DNA of 64,000 bases from Orobanche coerulescens (Eukaryota; Streptophyta; Magnoliopsida; Lamiales; Orobanchaceae). The notes under the pieces are model-generated. The model made no database searches, was not told where the DNA came from, and was given only the letters and a program-made list of their open reading frames with translations. The translations under genes and the position numbers were made by a program. Every line of letters begins with the position of its first letter. The stretch's first letter is position 1. Of the stretch, positions 41,958-53,502 are shown piece after piece. The stretch is taken from positions 38,152,501-38,216,500 of the forward strand of contig CM065818.1 of NCBI GenBank assembly GCA_033398695.1, read 5' to 3'.

Positions 41958-44320
41958 TGTAATACCCGGTTGTAATTCGGTCATTATCATTCAGTAATTT
42001 CATTCGGTGTTTGTCACTATGTAATTTTCACTTGTTAATAATCATTCATCCGTGTTCAGCGTTCGGAATAACTTCGAGTTGTGTATCGATATTGTTCATA
42101 TTTTCAACCCTACTCGGGAATCGAGACAAGAGTATTATCTTGATTGTTGTAATTGATTCATTAGTCGATGTTGACGTTGGAGTTCATGTCATTTCAAATC
42201 TCCTCATTGTCCAAATTGTATTTTTGTTGGGCGAACCCTTGTAATCATCGCTTGGAAACACCGTTTTGGAGTTTCCGCAGTTCCATTTCGTGTTATTGTT
42301 TCCCAAATATTGATTCTTATTGCTTTTATTCTCTTCCCGTATCATTTTTTCATCATTTCAGGACCCAAGGGGGGTGTGGGCCGCGGCACAAGGAGTGTGC
42401 GTCGTGGCACACACATTTTCCAGTCTTGGCCGAGCAGCCTGTACCGGGGTCCACGGCTCATGCCGGCAGGGGCGCGACACCTGCTTGAGTCATCGCTGCA
42501 CACCTGGCCGCGGCACACTCGTGTTACAATTGTTGGCGACCTGCCTGCACGGTGGCCGCGCGGCTCATGCTTAAGCTGCGGCACCGCTGAGTCACCGCGC
42601 GGCACATTCGCCCGGCAGCTACGCCGATCATTGGGGCATTTTGGCCTGCTGCCGCACACTTCGCCGGCGCACACGGCGCGATCGGCACTATAATTGCAGT
42701 TTTTTGTGCGGATCAACTCATTTTTTTCCATTTCTTCACTTTGGTCCGAGAGAGAGGGTTTGTGGGAGAGAATTTTCATCATCTATCACTTGAGTGTTTG
42801 ATTTTCTTCATTTCCTTTCGATCGTGAAGATCGGATTGTGGATCTAACGTGATTTCATCGGATTAAAGTACTTGGATCTTCAAAGGTAATATTCATCAAA
42901 TCTCTTGGATTTCGATTTTGTATTGAGATATGATGTTTTGGATGTTAAGATCATGTTGTATGAAGTGATATACGCATGATTATGGACATGTTTGATTATT
43001 CATTGGATTATTGAAGGATTATTCAAGAACACTTTGAATATTGTGTTGGATTTGGGGGTTTTCGATTAATTGTTGTTGAAATCACGATTTTGGATATTCA
43101 TAATGGATTATTGATCGTATTGAAGATGTTTTGTTGGTTTGAAAAACTTCTTGGGGATTTGATGTTGGTATTATTGAGGTTTGGTTATAAACAATCGAAG
43201 TTTGGCCACAAAGTGTTCGATATAATGCCCCAATGAACTTGGTTTAATCGTATCGACATTTGAGTTGGTTGTAATCGTGTTTGATACGTGTATTGAACGG
43301 ATTATTGGTAATTGTGTTATTCAAGGTTGTTCGAGCGACCGACATTTCATTTAGGACGTTGTTCGTGGACGGACATTCTTCATCGGTGTTGTGTAAGTTA
43401 ATTCTTACTCAGTTAAAAGGATATTCACTCCTTTCGTTGTTGTTCATTCATAATCATAATTCATTCATATTGTATTAACCGTATCGAGACTTGTCATTGT
43501 CAATTAATCACTTCATTCACGAGGAACGACGGTTCCAATCATTTCATTGAGCTATCATTCATTTCACTATCATTTCATCTTGGTGAGTCATTATTGATTT
43601 TTGATGTCACTTTTGTTATATCGTGGCATTCCGGGTCATACTGGCGTGCCGGTTGGTATGTGTAGGATTTTCATGTCGGGCACATTTAAGTCGTGCGTTG
43701 TTTGTTGGCCTCACATTGGACTGTGCACACGAGTCGATTGCTTCGTGAGACTGATTAGGTACAAGACCACATGTGTATTCGATCGATACTCATTGGTGGC
43801 TTGTGCACGGACACATTTCCATCCCGGACGTAGTGTGGCGCCATTCCTTTGAGCCGTATTGTTAGTTGATTCATATAACATGTTTGATTGCGTATGTTTC
43901 AACAGGATTGTGTGTATTCAACTCTTGAGGATTGTTGTTCATGTAACCGACCCGTTGGGATATTGTTTTTCGTGTCATGGCAAGGCGAAAGCACGGGAGA
44001 GCACGTTGACGCGAGGAGTCCCAATGATACTAGAAGGGGGCCCCGCCTTTTGATCATTTATGTTTCCTTCATTTATTCCTACGGACATTAGTTTGAATAC
44101 TCATTTCACTCAGTGTTGTATATTTTATCTCCATATAAAATATACATATATTCTGTATTATCCTGGGTGTGTTGTATGAAACTCCTCATCGGAGTAATTA
44201 TTGTTGTAATATGGTTCGGTACTACATTTACCCTGTGTAATTCATTCATTTTCATTCGCCTAGTGGGTCCCAGTCGGGGGTCCACGGCACTGTAATATCC
44301 GCCTAGTTTGAGGTGTTACA
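41958..44320 (+). repeat. 3' LTR of Gypsy-3
   Basis: It is 2363 bp, TGTAATACCCGGTTG to TTTGAGGTGTTACA, followed by the TSD ATAGG. It is closely similar to the 5' LTR. The GC-rich cluster (42370-42695) carries more changes and indels than in the other copies. Its last 1000 bp is duplicated at 44611-45621. Confidence 0.93.
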
Positions 44321-45910
44321 ATAGGGATATAAGACAGCTAAGCGTGCAGCGAAGAAGGCGGTGGTTGAGGCAAAGACAGGCTTATGTGGACTTGTATATA
44401 CGACTAGATACGAAAGAAGGAGAAAATGAAGTGTTCACATTCACTAAGGCCCGAGACAAAAATACAAAAGATTTATGTTAAGTTAGTTGAAATAAGATCG
44501 AATCATCCATTAAATGGACTGGTGTAGGACACCACTTTATAAAGAATAATAGACTGGAAGTTGTATGGATGCATTCTATTAAACTTTGTAAAGAACTTGA
44601 TCATCATTATTCAAGGTTGTTCGAGCGACCGACATTTCATTTAGGGCGTTGTTCGTGGACGGACATTCTTCATCGGTGTTGTGTAAGTTAATTCTTACTC
44701 AGTTAAAAGGATATTCACTCCTTTCGTTGTTGTTCATTCATAATCATAATTCATTCATATTGTATTAACTGTATCGAGACTTGTCATTGTCAATTAATCA
44801 CTTCATTCACGAGGAACGACGGTTCCAATCATTTCATTGAGCTATCATTCATTTCACTATCATTTCATCTTGGTGAGTCATTATTGATTTTTGATGTCAC
44901 TTTTGTTATATCGTGGCATTCCGGGTCATACTGGCGTAGGCTTGGTATGTGTAGGATTTTCATGTCGGGCACATTTAAGTCGTGCGTTGTTTGTTGGCCT
45001 CACATTGGACTGTGCACACGAGTCGATTGCTTCGTGAGACTGATTAGGTACAAGACCACATGTGTATTCGATCGATACTCATTGGTGGCTTGTGCACGGA
45101 CACATTTCCATCCCGGACGTAGTGTGGCGCCATTCCTTTGAGCCGTATTGTTAGTTGATTCATATAACATGTTTGATTGCGTATGTTTCAACAGGATTGT
45201 GTGTATTCAACTCTTGAGGATTGTTGTTCTGTGTAACTGACCCCGTTGGGGATATTGTTTTTCAGGTCATGGCAAGGCGAAAGCACGGGGAGAGCACGTT
45301 GACGGCGAGGAGTCCCAATGATACTAGAAGGGGGCCCCAGTCTTTTCAGTCATTTATGTTTCCTTCATTTATTTATTCAGCAGACATTCCGTTTGAATAC
45401 TCATTTCACTCAGTGTTGTATATTTTATCTCCATATAAAATATACATATATTCTGTATTATCCTGGGTGTGTTGTATGAAACTCCTCATCGGAGTAATTA
45501 TTGTTGTAATATGGTTCGGTACTACATTTACCCTGTGTAATTCATTCATTTTCATTCGCCTAGTGGGTCCCAAATGGGGTCCACGGCCTTTGTAATATCC
45601 GCCTTGTTTGAGGTGTTACAATAGGGATATAAGACAGCTAAGCGTGCAGCGAAGAAGGCGGTGGTTGAGGCAAAGACAGGCTTATGTGGACTTGTATATA
45701 CGACTAGATACGAAAGAAGGAGAAAATGAAGTGTTCACATTCACTAAGGCCCGAGACAAAAATACAAAAGATTTATGTTAAGTTAGTTGAAATAAGATCG
45801 AATCATCCATTAAATGGACTGGTGTAGGACACCACTTTATAAAGAATAATAGACTGGAAGTTGTATGGATGCATTCTATTAAACTTTGTAAAGAACTTGA
45901 TCATCATTAT
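43321..45910. repeat. Tandem duplication of ~1.29 kb: Gypsy-3 LTR end plus LINE flank
   Basis: Copy 1 (43321-44610) and copy 2 (44611-45910) each contain the last ~1000 bp of the LTR, the TSD ATAGG and about 285 bp of LINE-derived DNA. The junction at 44610 joins LINE sequence ending TCATTAT to LTR sequence that in copy 1 is preceded by GTGTTAT, so TTAT is shared. This is a genomic duplication after Gypsy-3 insertion, not a second insertion. Confidence 0.9.
44321..44610 (+). pseudogene. LINE fragment continuing from 31952
   Basis: After the Gypsy-3 target duplication the frame YKTAKRAAKKAVVEAKTG, then in a shifted frame DTKEGENEVFTFTKARDKNT, matches the linker between endonuclease and reverse transcriptase of the same RTE-like LINE. 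Stops follow and the reverse transcriptase is not present. The same fragment is duplicated at 45622-45910. Confidence 0.7.
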
Positions 45911-46100
45911 CAAATCAATTGAACCATGACTTCCGAATTCTATATGGGAGTGTGGTATACCGATAAAATAGTGGCAACTAATTTAAAAATATAGAAAGTC
46001 CTCTAATTTTATACTCAGATCATAATTGACAATCAGTAATTAATCTAGATTTATTTTATGTAGTCAAACAAACATATTCTCAAACTAACCTTGAACTCAC
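45911..46100. other. Unassigned AT-rich DNA between the duplication and the old Copia
   Basis: It holds no recognisable element, frame or repeat unit. It may be the LINE target, or the truncated 3' part of either neighbour. Confidence 0.4.
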
Positions 46101-46109
46101 TTGCAATTT

Positions 46110-46700
46110 TACTCGGGAAAAAACACCATTATCGGTCCTCACTTTGTGAATTGCCTTAGATTCCTTGAATTTCTCGAAAAGCTTCAGATTTGTGTTTCAT
46201 CAAGTACACAAAGTCATACCTAATATGATCATTAGTGAATGTGATGAATGATTGATATTTGTCTCATGCTACTTCTAAAGCACCACATATATCGGTATGA
46301 ATCAATCAAAGTTCTCAGCATCTCTTTCGAAAGTTCCTGTGAAGGGGGCTTAGTCATTTTGTCTTTAAGGGAAGATTCATAAGTATGATAAGGACCCGAT
46401 AATGGATCTATAAGTCCATCTTTCTCCATCTTATGAATCTTGGTCTGACCATTATGACCAAGCCTGCTTGGTTAGTTTCCTCTTCACCATATTTCTTGGT
46501 CATATTATTCACAGCTGTTTTGTTTTGCAAGTTTAGATGATAAAGGTCATTCAACAATGTGACAGAACCAACTAATTTATTTTTAAAATAAATATTGCAA
46601 CTACTAGTACCAATATAAAAATGGTAACCTTCCCGGTCCATAACCGGAATAGAAACAATATTTTTGTGCCCCATGACTAAAACTAATATACCATCCAATG
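46110..46700 (-). pseudogene. Old Copia GAG-pre-integrase and integrase start
   Basis: It is readable as VLVMGHKNIVSIPVMDREGY, NKLVGSVTLLNDLYHLNLQN and, after a frame change, KMEKDGLIDPLSG and LKDKMTKPP. These correspond to VLPKGHKNIVSIPVMDRKGF and KMEKDGLMGPLGS of the younger array. Several stops and frameshifts are present, and the domain ends near 46110 without an integrase core. Confidence 0.75.
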
Positions 46701-46859
46701 TGAAAACAAAACCACATTCTAAATCTAAAAGAACTTATCCGATGTCGGTAGCCTCGACAATATATCCAATTCTAATTGTCATTGTCTCTTCCCCAGTTCC
46801 AAACCGACTACTTTGTTTCAGAACTAGATTCGTAGTGTAAATGTGAGAATTATCACCTG

Positions 46860-47742
46860 AATCCAGCATCTAAGAAGTAGATAAAATGGTAGCATAATTC
46901 GTTTTCAAACTAAAAGTTATGGACCTGAAGCACCATCAAGTGAGGGCAGTCCTTCCTACACTAGCCCAGCACACCATATTTGAGGCACTTGTCTATCGGC
47001 TTAACCTTACTAGCCTTCAGAACCATCAAGGCCTTGTATTTTACCTAAATGATCGCGCCTTTGGGCCTATGTGTTTTTTGTTCTTCTTCTTATTACTAGA
47101 TCTCTGAGGCCCAGAAGAAATAACAACTACAACCTCCTTCACCGTTGATATCTTCAATAGAAACTGAGCCTTGGACTATTTATTCATCAAAACTGCTAGA
47201 TTTCAAGCAATCTCATTGCAGTTGAAGTTCACAACAGACTATGAGAAGGAGTCAGGAGAGGTTGAAGGATGAGACCTGTTTGGAGAGAAGCATGCATCAT
47301 AAAATCGAGAGCCTCCAATCTCTCGATCATAAATATCATCTTGAGGATGTGGTCCACGACCTTCTCTTCTTCTTCATCTAAGACCCGAAAAGCTACTTCA
47401 ATATCTCATATCGAACCATTCGGCTATACTCCCCAGAGAGTTCAGTCAGATGAGTCAAAATCTGCCTAGTAGAGATCATCTTATCGTGTGCTTTCTGCAC
47501 CTCATTTATGATAGAGCCCCTAAAATCACGGACTCTGACATCATCCTTGACCCATTTCTCATGGGCATCAACCTCGTGTTATTTGCCTTGGTCCGATTAA
47601 GGGCGGCTGCTATGTTCGCCTCTAAGTTGTAACCAAGTGAATCCATACTAAGGATCGTCCTCAAATTTTGGAGCCATTCAACAAAGTTTGGTCTGGTGAG
47701 GGTGTTCTTTTCAAGAAGAATTGCGAGTGGGTTCATTGTCAT
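46860..47742 (-). pseudogene. Old Copia gag
   Basis: Starting at 47742 it reads MTMNPLAILLEKNTLTRPNF and EWLQNLRTILSMDSLGYNLE, the same start as the array's gag. It ends in a stop after 78 codons at 47506. UBN2-like remnants follow in shifted frames, and the expected zinc knuckle near 46950 is destroyed. Confidence 0.72.
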
Positions 47743-49457
47743 TTTGCGAGTATAGTACTGAATAAAGTAAAATAGATTTAATTAGCAATATGAGAATTAT
47801 GATTCGAGTATTTAGAATAAAGGAATTCTCTATTCATAACTCAGTCCCACTAATTTTATCGGAAAATCACACTCCTATGTGGAAAATGAGAAGTCATCGA
47901 CCAATCGACTTATTAGTGGTCATCAAGTTCTTTATAAAATTTAATAGAGGGCAACCCATATAGTTTCTGATCTATTTAATTTTACAAAGTGATATCCAAC
48001 GCCAACCCTTTCTGATAGATGCTTTGATATTTCTTACCTCTAGTTCACTTGCCTCAACCCATACGGTCTCTATAGCATGTTGAACTATCTAAGTTTAAAC
48101 CATCAACTCATATCAGTCTGGAAATTGAATCTTATTCAACAACCCATACAACTTATAAAGATAAAATTTGCCACAATCGAAGGCATCTAGTGCACACAAG
48201 ATTTTGTCTACCTTCCTCAACTGCACTACCCCGACATACTCGAAAAATCAGTATACCATTTGAGGTTTCAAATTTTCTAGGTTTGATGGAGGGTATGATA
48301 TCTTGCACCCTTTCCAATTTAGTATTTGTTTGTGGGAGAATCACGCGATTAATGTTTACACTTTGCACATTAATTCAATTTACATGCGCGGTTTGTAATA
48401 TACATTCATTCCAAATGAATATAAATATAATTCTCAACATAGTTGCTAACAACATACAACTCAGAGATTATATCCCAAGTATTAGGTGAAGCGAATGACC
48501 CAATAAAAAAAAGTAAAAATAAAATACAGTCTTACAACCGTCTTCTCGATGGATTATCCTGGGCTACCTCCAATGCAAACTAATCTATTACGTCTGAACT
48601 ATTGCAATCTATACAAAATTTCTATGATAAATAGACAAGCACTAAAATTTCATTTAGAATCCATCCCGAAAATACATTGATTCTAAAAAGAATAAATCCA
48701 TTGTACTGGACTATCTCCAATGCAAACTAATCTATTACGTTTGAACTATTGCAACCTATACAAAATTTCTATAAAAAATAAACAAGCACTAAAATGGCAT
48801 TTTCAATCCATCTCTAAAATACATTGGTCCTAAAAATACTAAATCCATGAGCTATATCCATATCACACAAGCATACAATATCATATATACAATGAGTAGT
48901 GTAAACTAATTAATCCAATTAATTCCTTAACTATAAATTAATTGTTTGAAGTAGTTTTGGTCAAAAATATTTTTGTCTAATTGAAATATCCCACGTAATA
49001 ATTCAAAATTCAAAATTAATAATATTTATAAATCCAGTTTAAAAATAATGAGAATCTTAATATTTTGGAAAATACAAAAAAAAAAACTTGGCCCAACGTC
49101 TGACAGCCCCAACCTGACCCACGACCGACAAGAACTGCCTGGCCAGAAAAACACCGGCACCTGTGTGACTCGACAACTGCTGAGAGACCCGGCAACAACT
49201 TTCGGCATCCCTACGCGGCCATGTTTTGCAGTACCGCACGATTGTTTTTCGACCGAAATTTCAAATTCCAGTTTCCTGAATTTTCATATATCCAATATAA
49301 ATCATGTTAAAAAAATTCCGATCTATATTTAATGTAAAGATAAGAAATAATTAACTACAGTACTTAAATAGCAATATCGTCATTTACTCAATTCCAAATC
49401 GAACAATTAAATATGTAAATGCATTCAAAACACATTCAAACTCCTGTATACTAAATC
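47743..49457 (-). other. Long untranslated leader of the old Copia
   Basis: This is about 1.7 kb between gag and the primer site, the same length class as the leader of the younger array, with recognisable shared blocks (for example CGAAGGCATCTA). It includes an internal tandem repeat (48564-48853) and a GC-richer stretch at about 49090-49225. No gene is seen. Confidence 0.65.
48564..48853. repeat. Two-unit tandem repeat of ~147 bp in the leader
   Basis: Units start at 48564 and 48711 and share CCAATGCAAACTAATCTATT and CAAGCACTAAAAT. The units have diverged by substitutions and small indels. Confidence 0.85.
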
Positions 49458-49471
49458 TCGCTCTGATTCCA
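49458..49471 (-). other. Degraded primer binding site of the old Copia
   Basis: The minus strand reads TGGAATCAGAGCGA, one mismatch from the TGGTATCAGAGC site, one base from an LTR end (TGTTAGATTTCGG on the plus strand from 49473). Confidence 0.75.
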
Positions 49472-49681
49472 GTGTTAGATTTCGGGACAGAAATAAACAC
49501 AACAGAAGGTCATAAACGGAATCCCACAAGGATCGATTTATGTATGTAAAACGAAGAAATAAAATAAAAGCTAAAGCTTAAAAGGACATACATTTATAGA
49601 TAAGAAGGGGATCGACCGCGTATGTTGATTGAGGTGACCAATTTGTTCCGCCAATTTGAGTTGATCCAGCAATGACGAACG

Positions 49682-51689
49682 TGTTGGGATTCGGTGCCTA
49701 AAACAAAGGTCCAGCGGAAGCGGTAAAACGAAAATTAATTCGATCCGAATCCCTACGAGGATCGATCGAGCTACGTATATACGAATATCAAAACGAATAA
49801 CAAGAGATATAGAAACTCACCCTTGTAGTCCGTTGATTAGATGGATAACCTTCTCTTGAGTTATTCCCCAAGCTTTGCTTGATCTCTACGAATCTATTCC
49901 GCTTCAAGCCCTTGAACGATCCAACGCCGAAAGCACCGCGTCTCTACTTGCCACGCGCCGGAAAAACGAACGGAATGACAACACTTTGCTATCCTCCGAG
50001 GATACGGCTAGAGCTAGGTGATGAAGCTATTGATTTTGATGAATATACTCCAAGTATGTTTATCAAAATTCTCTCAATATTTTTCTCTCAATTTTCTCCA
50101 AGAAAAATGAAAAAGAAGTTAGTGAAGAAGATGAAGATGAGTATGAACACCATGAAATGAACTCTAAGTTCTTTTCTCTCTCTCCTTCTTTCATCCTTAC
50201 GTCTCTCTCTCTCTCTCAAAGTGTGAAATATGTATGTGATATTATATCTTCTCAATCACAAGTCTACATATTATTCTTTATACACCTTCCACCAACTTAT
50301 ACAACTCATTCACATGAGAGGTATCCCCACCATGTCAATATCATCCATATAAAATGGAAACAAAAGACAAGGGGAAATTAGGTGGAAAAGAGGAGGGTGG
50401 CCATGATGAAAAACGGACGAGTTCGGTTCGTTTCGGACTCCCGAAAGTCCAAACAGATAAACTCCGATTCCGTTTCGATGTATTTATATCGATTAATTAA
50501 TCCAATTAATTAAACATATCAAATAAAAAATAATATAATTAATTTCTCCAAGAAATAATTATATACATGAATTAAATTAATCACCCAGTAATTTATTTAA
50601 TTTATTAGGCCGTAAATCAATTTATCCAATAAATCGATTTAGACATCTAATGTCCCAAATTTAGATATCCAATATCTAATACACATAATGAGAGAATTAG
50701 CTTGATTCATTTCGTCGTCAATCCTAATGCGCGACTCGGTAGGTCCATCTCAGTCAGCAATGGGAGGAACCAAAGAGTAGTAGCACCACCTAGCCAGCCC
50801 CAACTGAGAACGAATGATTGGGATCATTCAAGAACCATTCTGTCGTGAATACCAGTATACGTATAAACCCTTCTTTCAAATGTCCCAATCAAGTTATAGG
50901 GTCACGGTCAGTCAAACCCTATCTGTACTTGACGCTATGCATGCGTTAATGCAAATCGAGATCATCGAGCTCTCGTGTATCTAATACAGCTAGCTCCAAT
51001 GCTTTGGCCAAAGACTTATGATCTCATCTGCCAATAACCGCATAGGACATATAACCCGCTCACTAACGGGAGAAAGAATTCTATCTTGGTATTCAGTAGG
51101 ACCTGCTACTTGCCCATCAAGATGCACGTCGAGGTTGACCCCGCCTTAGGTTTATAGGGTCGAACTACTCTAATGAAAATCTTGACGTCACAAGCACATC
51201 CCTACTAAATCCTCAAGTCGAAGGTTCACGAATACCTATCACAACCTTTCGATTCCATCATTGGTGTCCGGAGTGAAATCCGTGTGATGAATCGAGGGTG
51301 AATCGGTTCAGTATACTAATCCAATTAGCATACCTATAACGTGTGCTCCCACTAACCATTAGTGTTCGACAGCACTCTCCATGTAAAAGAACACGTCATA
51401 CAAGTCTTCACATAAACTTAACGCCGGTCAAGTTTCATCGACTTATGACGATTAAGTATTTGAGCTATAAACCTTTCGAGTGCGAACCCCTTATCCAATA
51501 AGGAGTGGAACGCGTTTGCTCTCAAATACACGGACTAGTTTCCATATGTTTATTTACGAGTTAGGAATGCGGTAACTACCAAGAAATAAAGAAACATTCA
51601 TTTGCCTTATATAAATGGTTTACATAATTACAAGTACAATGCCCTCACTCAACAACCTCTGAGTGGCATTCGAGGGCATACTCCTAACA
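49682..51689 (-). repeat. LTR1 of the Copia array
   Basis: It is 2008 bp, TGTTGGGATTCGGTG to GGCATACTCCTAACA on the plus strand. In element direction a TATA-like TGTATAAAGAA lies at about 50284-50274. Unlike the other LTR families here there is no clear palindrome cluster upstream of it. Small plus-strand frames (49879-50381) recur in LTR2 as duplicated DNA. Confidence 0.92.
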
Positions 51690-51702
51690 ATCTCCCACTT
51701 GC
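51690..51702 (-). other. Polypurine tract, unit 1
   Basis: The minus strand reads GCAAGTGGGAGAT just before LTR1. The same sequence precedes LTR2 at 58859-58871. Confidence 0.85.
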
Positions 51703-51749
51703 ACTCAATGCCACACACTATGGTATCTAATACCATATGTTCTCCAGAT

Positions 51750-52690
51750 GACGCTCTAAGCTAATCTGAGAAAATGGCTAGGTCAGTGGATCGTGACGTA
51801 GTCGGTGACTCATGACTCAATGTATCTCTTTGCGAACGAATGCTCTTACGAGATGATACTCTCTCTCAATATGTTTGGTACTATTATGAAACCTTGGCTC
51901 CTAGGCCTGTGCTACTGCTCCGGCAGCGTAGCACCAGGTGTCACGTGAAGTTTACCCAGTAACTTCTAAATTCTTCCTTTGGAGGCCTCTGAGGCCGCTT
52001 TATACTCAGCCTAACAGGTGGAATTAGCAGTCGCGCTATTCTTGGCACTATGCCAAGATACTGCTCCTCCATTAAGAGTAAATGTAGCCAGAAGTAGACA
52101 TAGAATCGTCTTTCTGTCGTTGGAAGTCCAATACAGTGAATCCCATCACATTCAGGTCTCCACCACCATATATAAGAACCAGATCTCTAGTCCTTCTAAA
52201 GTACTTGAGAACGTTCTTTATGGCGGTCTAATGTTCCTGAACTGGGTTAGCCTGAAACCTACTTACCACGCTCCCAGCATGCGCAATGTCAGGTCTCGTA
52301 CACAATAAAGCATATGTGAGGCTACCCACTGCCGAATCATATGGTATATAACTGATTTCCTTTCATTGTTCCTCACTTTGAGGACACATCTTCAAGGTGA
52401 GTTTTATTCCATGTCGCATCGGTAGGAACCCTCTTTTAGAATCATCCATCTTAAATCGCTTTAAGATCTTATCTATATAGAGGGCTTGGGAAAGACCTAT
52501 TGCTCTCTTCGCTCTATCCCGGTAGAGTCGAATACCAAGAATATAGGTAGCTTCTCCCAAGTCTTTCATGCAGAAATTACTCGAAATCCAAGCTTTCCCA
52601 GAACTGAGCATTCCCACATCATTTCCTATTAGTAGAATGTCATCTACATATAGTACTTAGAATGTGATCTTGCTCCGACTAACCCTCTTG
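51750..52690 (-). pseudogene. Copia array unit 1: reverse transcriptase C-terminal half and RNase H, broken
   Basis: The catalytic box LYVDDILLIGND is readable at about 52665-52628. It is followed by WISSNFCMKDLGEATYILGI, RAIGLSQALYIDKILKRFKM and LTLKMCPQSEEQ (52617-52363). After a frameshift, LCTRPDIAHA and the RNase H motif AVSWHSAKNSATAN follow (52308-52018), with further stops before the polypurine tract. Upstream of the catalytic box the N-terminal half of the polymerase is missing: at about 52810-52740 the sequence jumps from the region after AMVDIDSMKW to VKEFDFVQNEEESCVYK. The element cannot make a functional reverse transcriptase. Confidence 0.85.
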
Positions 52691-52812
52691 TATACACAAG
52701 ATTCCTCTTCATTTTGAACGAAGTCAAACTCTTTGACCGTCTCATCAAAATGAAGGTCCCAACTACATGAAGACTGCTACAGTCCATTTCATGGAGTCTA
52801 TATCCACCATTG

Positions 52813-53502
52813 CTAGGTCATTGGTCGTGGGTCGGTCTCTTGTTTATCACTTGGAACCTCGAGGAAACCCAGTTCCTCCAAGTGCATAAAACTATACCTC
52901 TCAGGTAATTGAGACACCCTACTAGACCTATGAGGTGGTTGTACTTGTGTTTCAGAAGGTTCGGTTCCAATTTCTTGCACAGGTGTCTCCTTAGGAGTTT
53001 CATTGTATTCTTCCAAAGAAATACTTCTACCTGCTCCGCCTTCCTGAATGAACTCATCTTCCAGGAAGTGTGCTTGTAAAGCAACAACGAGCCTTCGATC
53101 TTCGGGCATGTAGAATAGATATCCCATCATCCCAGACGGGAATCCAATGAAACGTCCCTTCGCAGACCTAGCTTCCAACTTTTCCACCTTAGTCTTCTTG
53201 ACATAGGCGGGACATCCCCAAATCCTAATATGATTAAGACTTGGTTTCCTTCCTTCCCACATCTCATGTGGAGTATTTGGAACGGATTTGGAAGGACATC
53301 TGTTCATGATATATGCGGTAGTCAGGAGTGCATACCCCCATAGGTAAATCGGCAAGTCAAGATAGTTTAGCATGGAACGGACCATGTTCACTGTGGTCCG
53401 GTTCCTTCTTTCTGACACACCATTTAACTGAGGAGTACCTGGAGGTGTTAGTTGTGAAACTATTCCATGTTCTTTAAGGAACTCGTCAAACTCCATACTC
53501 AT
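52813..53502 (-). pseudogene. Copia array unit 1: integrase C-terminal half and linker (229 codons open)
   Basis: This begins within the integrase core with SMEFDEFLKEHGIVSQLTPP and NGVSERRNRT, which contains the catalytic Glu. The rest of the core follows: MLNYLDLPIYLWGYAL, AYIMNRCPSKSVPNTPHEMW and LNHIRIWGCPAYVKKTKVE. The linker before the polymerase follows (RSSRVSQLPERYSF). The catalytic Asp of SDRGGEYM lies just upstream in the same frame. Unit 2 has an almost identical frame at 59964-60653. The frame ends in the deletion described for the polymerase. Confidence 0.88.

Larger units (their letters stand above)
31953..44320 (+). mobile_element. Gypsy-3: near-complete Ty3/gypsy chromovirus-type element with a nested solo LTR
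   Basis: The LTRs 31953-34306 and 41958-44320 (TGTAATACCCGGTTG to GTGTTACA or GTATTACA) are flanked by ATAGG at 31948-31952 and 44321-44325. The interior has a primer site, gag, a protease-RT-RNase H frame, integrase, chromodomain-like end and polypurine tract. All lie in one reading frame when the 2385-bp solo LTR and its duplicated CTTAT are discounted. One TGA and three TAG codons interrupt that frame. It is the least damaged autonomous-type element in the window. Confidence 0.95.
46101..49681 (-). mobile_element. Decayed Copia element, truncated, related to the tandem Copia array
   Basis: On the minus strand an LTR start (TGTTAGATTTCGGG reversed on the plus strand from 49473), primer site (49458-49471), long leader, gag (47742-47270) and GAG-pre-integrase/integrase (46700-46110) are in order. 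Everything after the integrase start is missing. The proteins match those of the array at 49682 but with far more changes. Its LTR is cut at 49682 by that array. Confidence 0.78.

Noticed and set aside
44611..45621. A second, truncated Gypsy-3-family insertion
   Set aside because: It is followed by the same TSD and LINE flank as 43321-44610, so it is a tandem genomic duplication.
50157..50381. Plus-strand frame with an N-terminal hydrophobic stretch (also at 57306-57530) as a small secreted protein
   Set aside because: It lies within the LTR on the antisense strand, overlaps the CT/GA-rich leader, and its conservation is due to LTR duplication.
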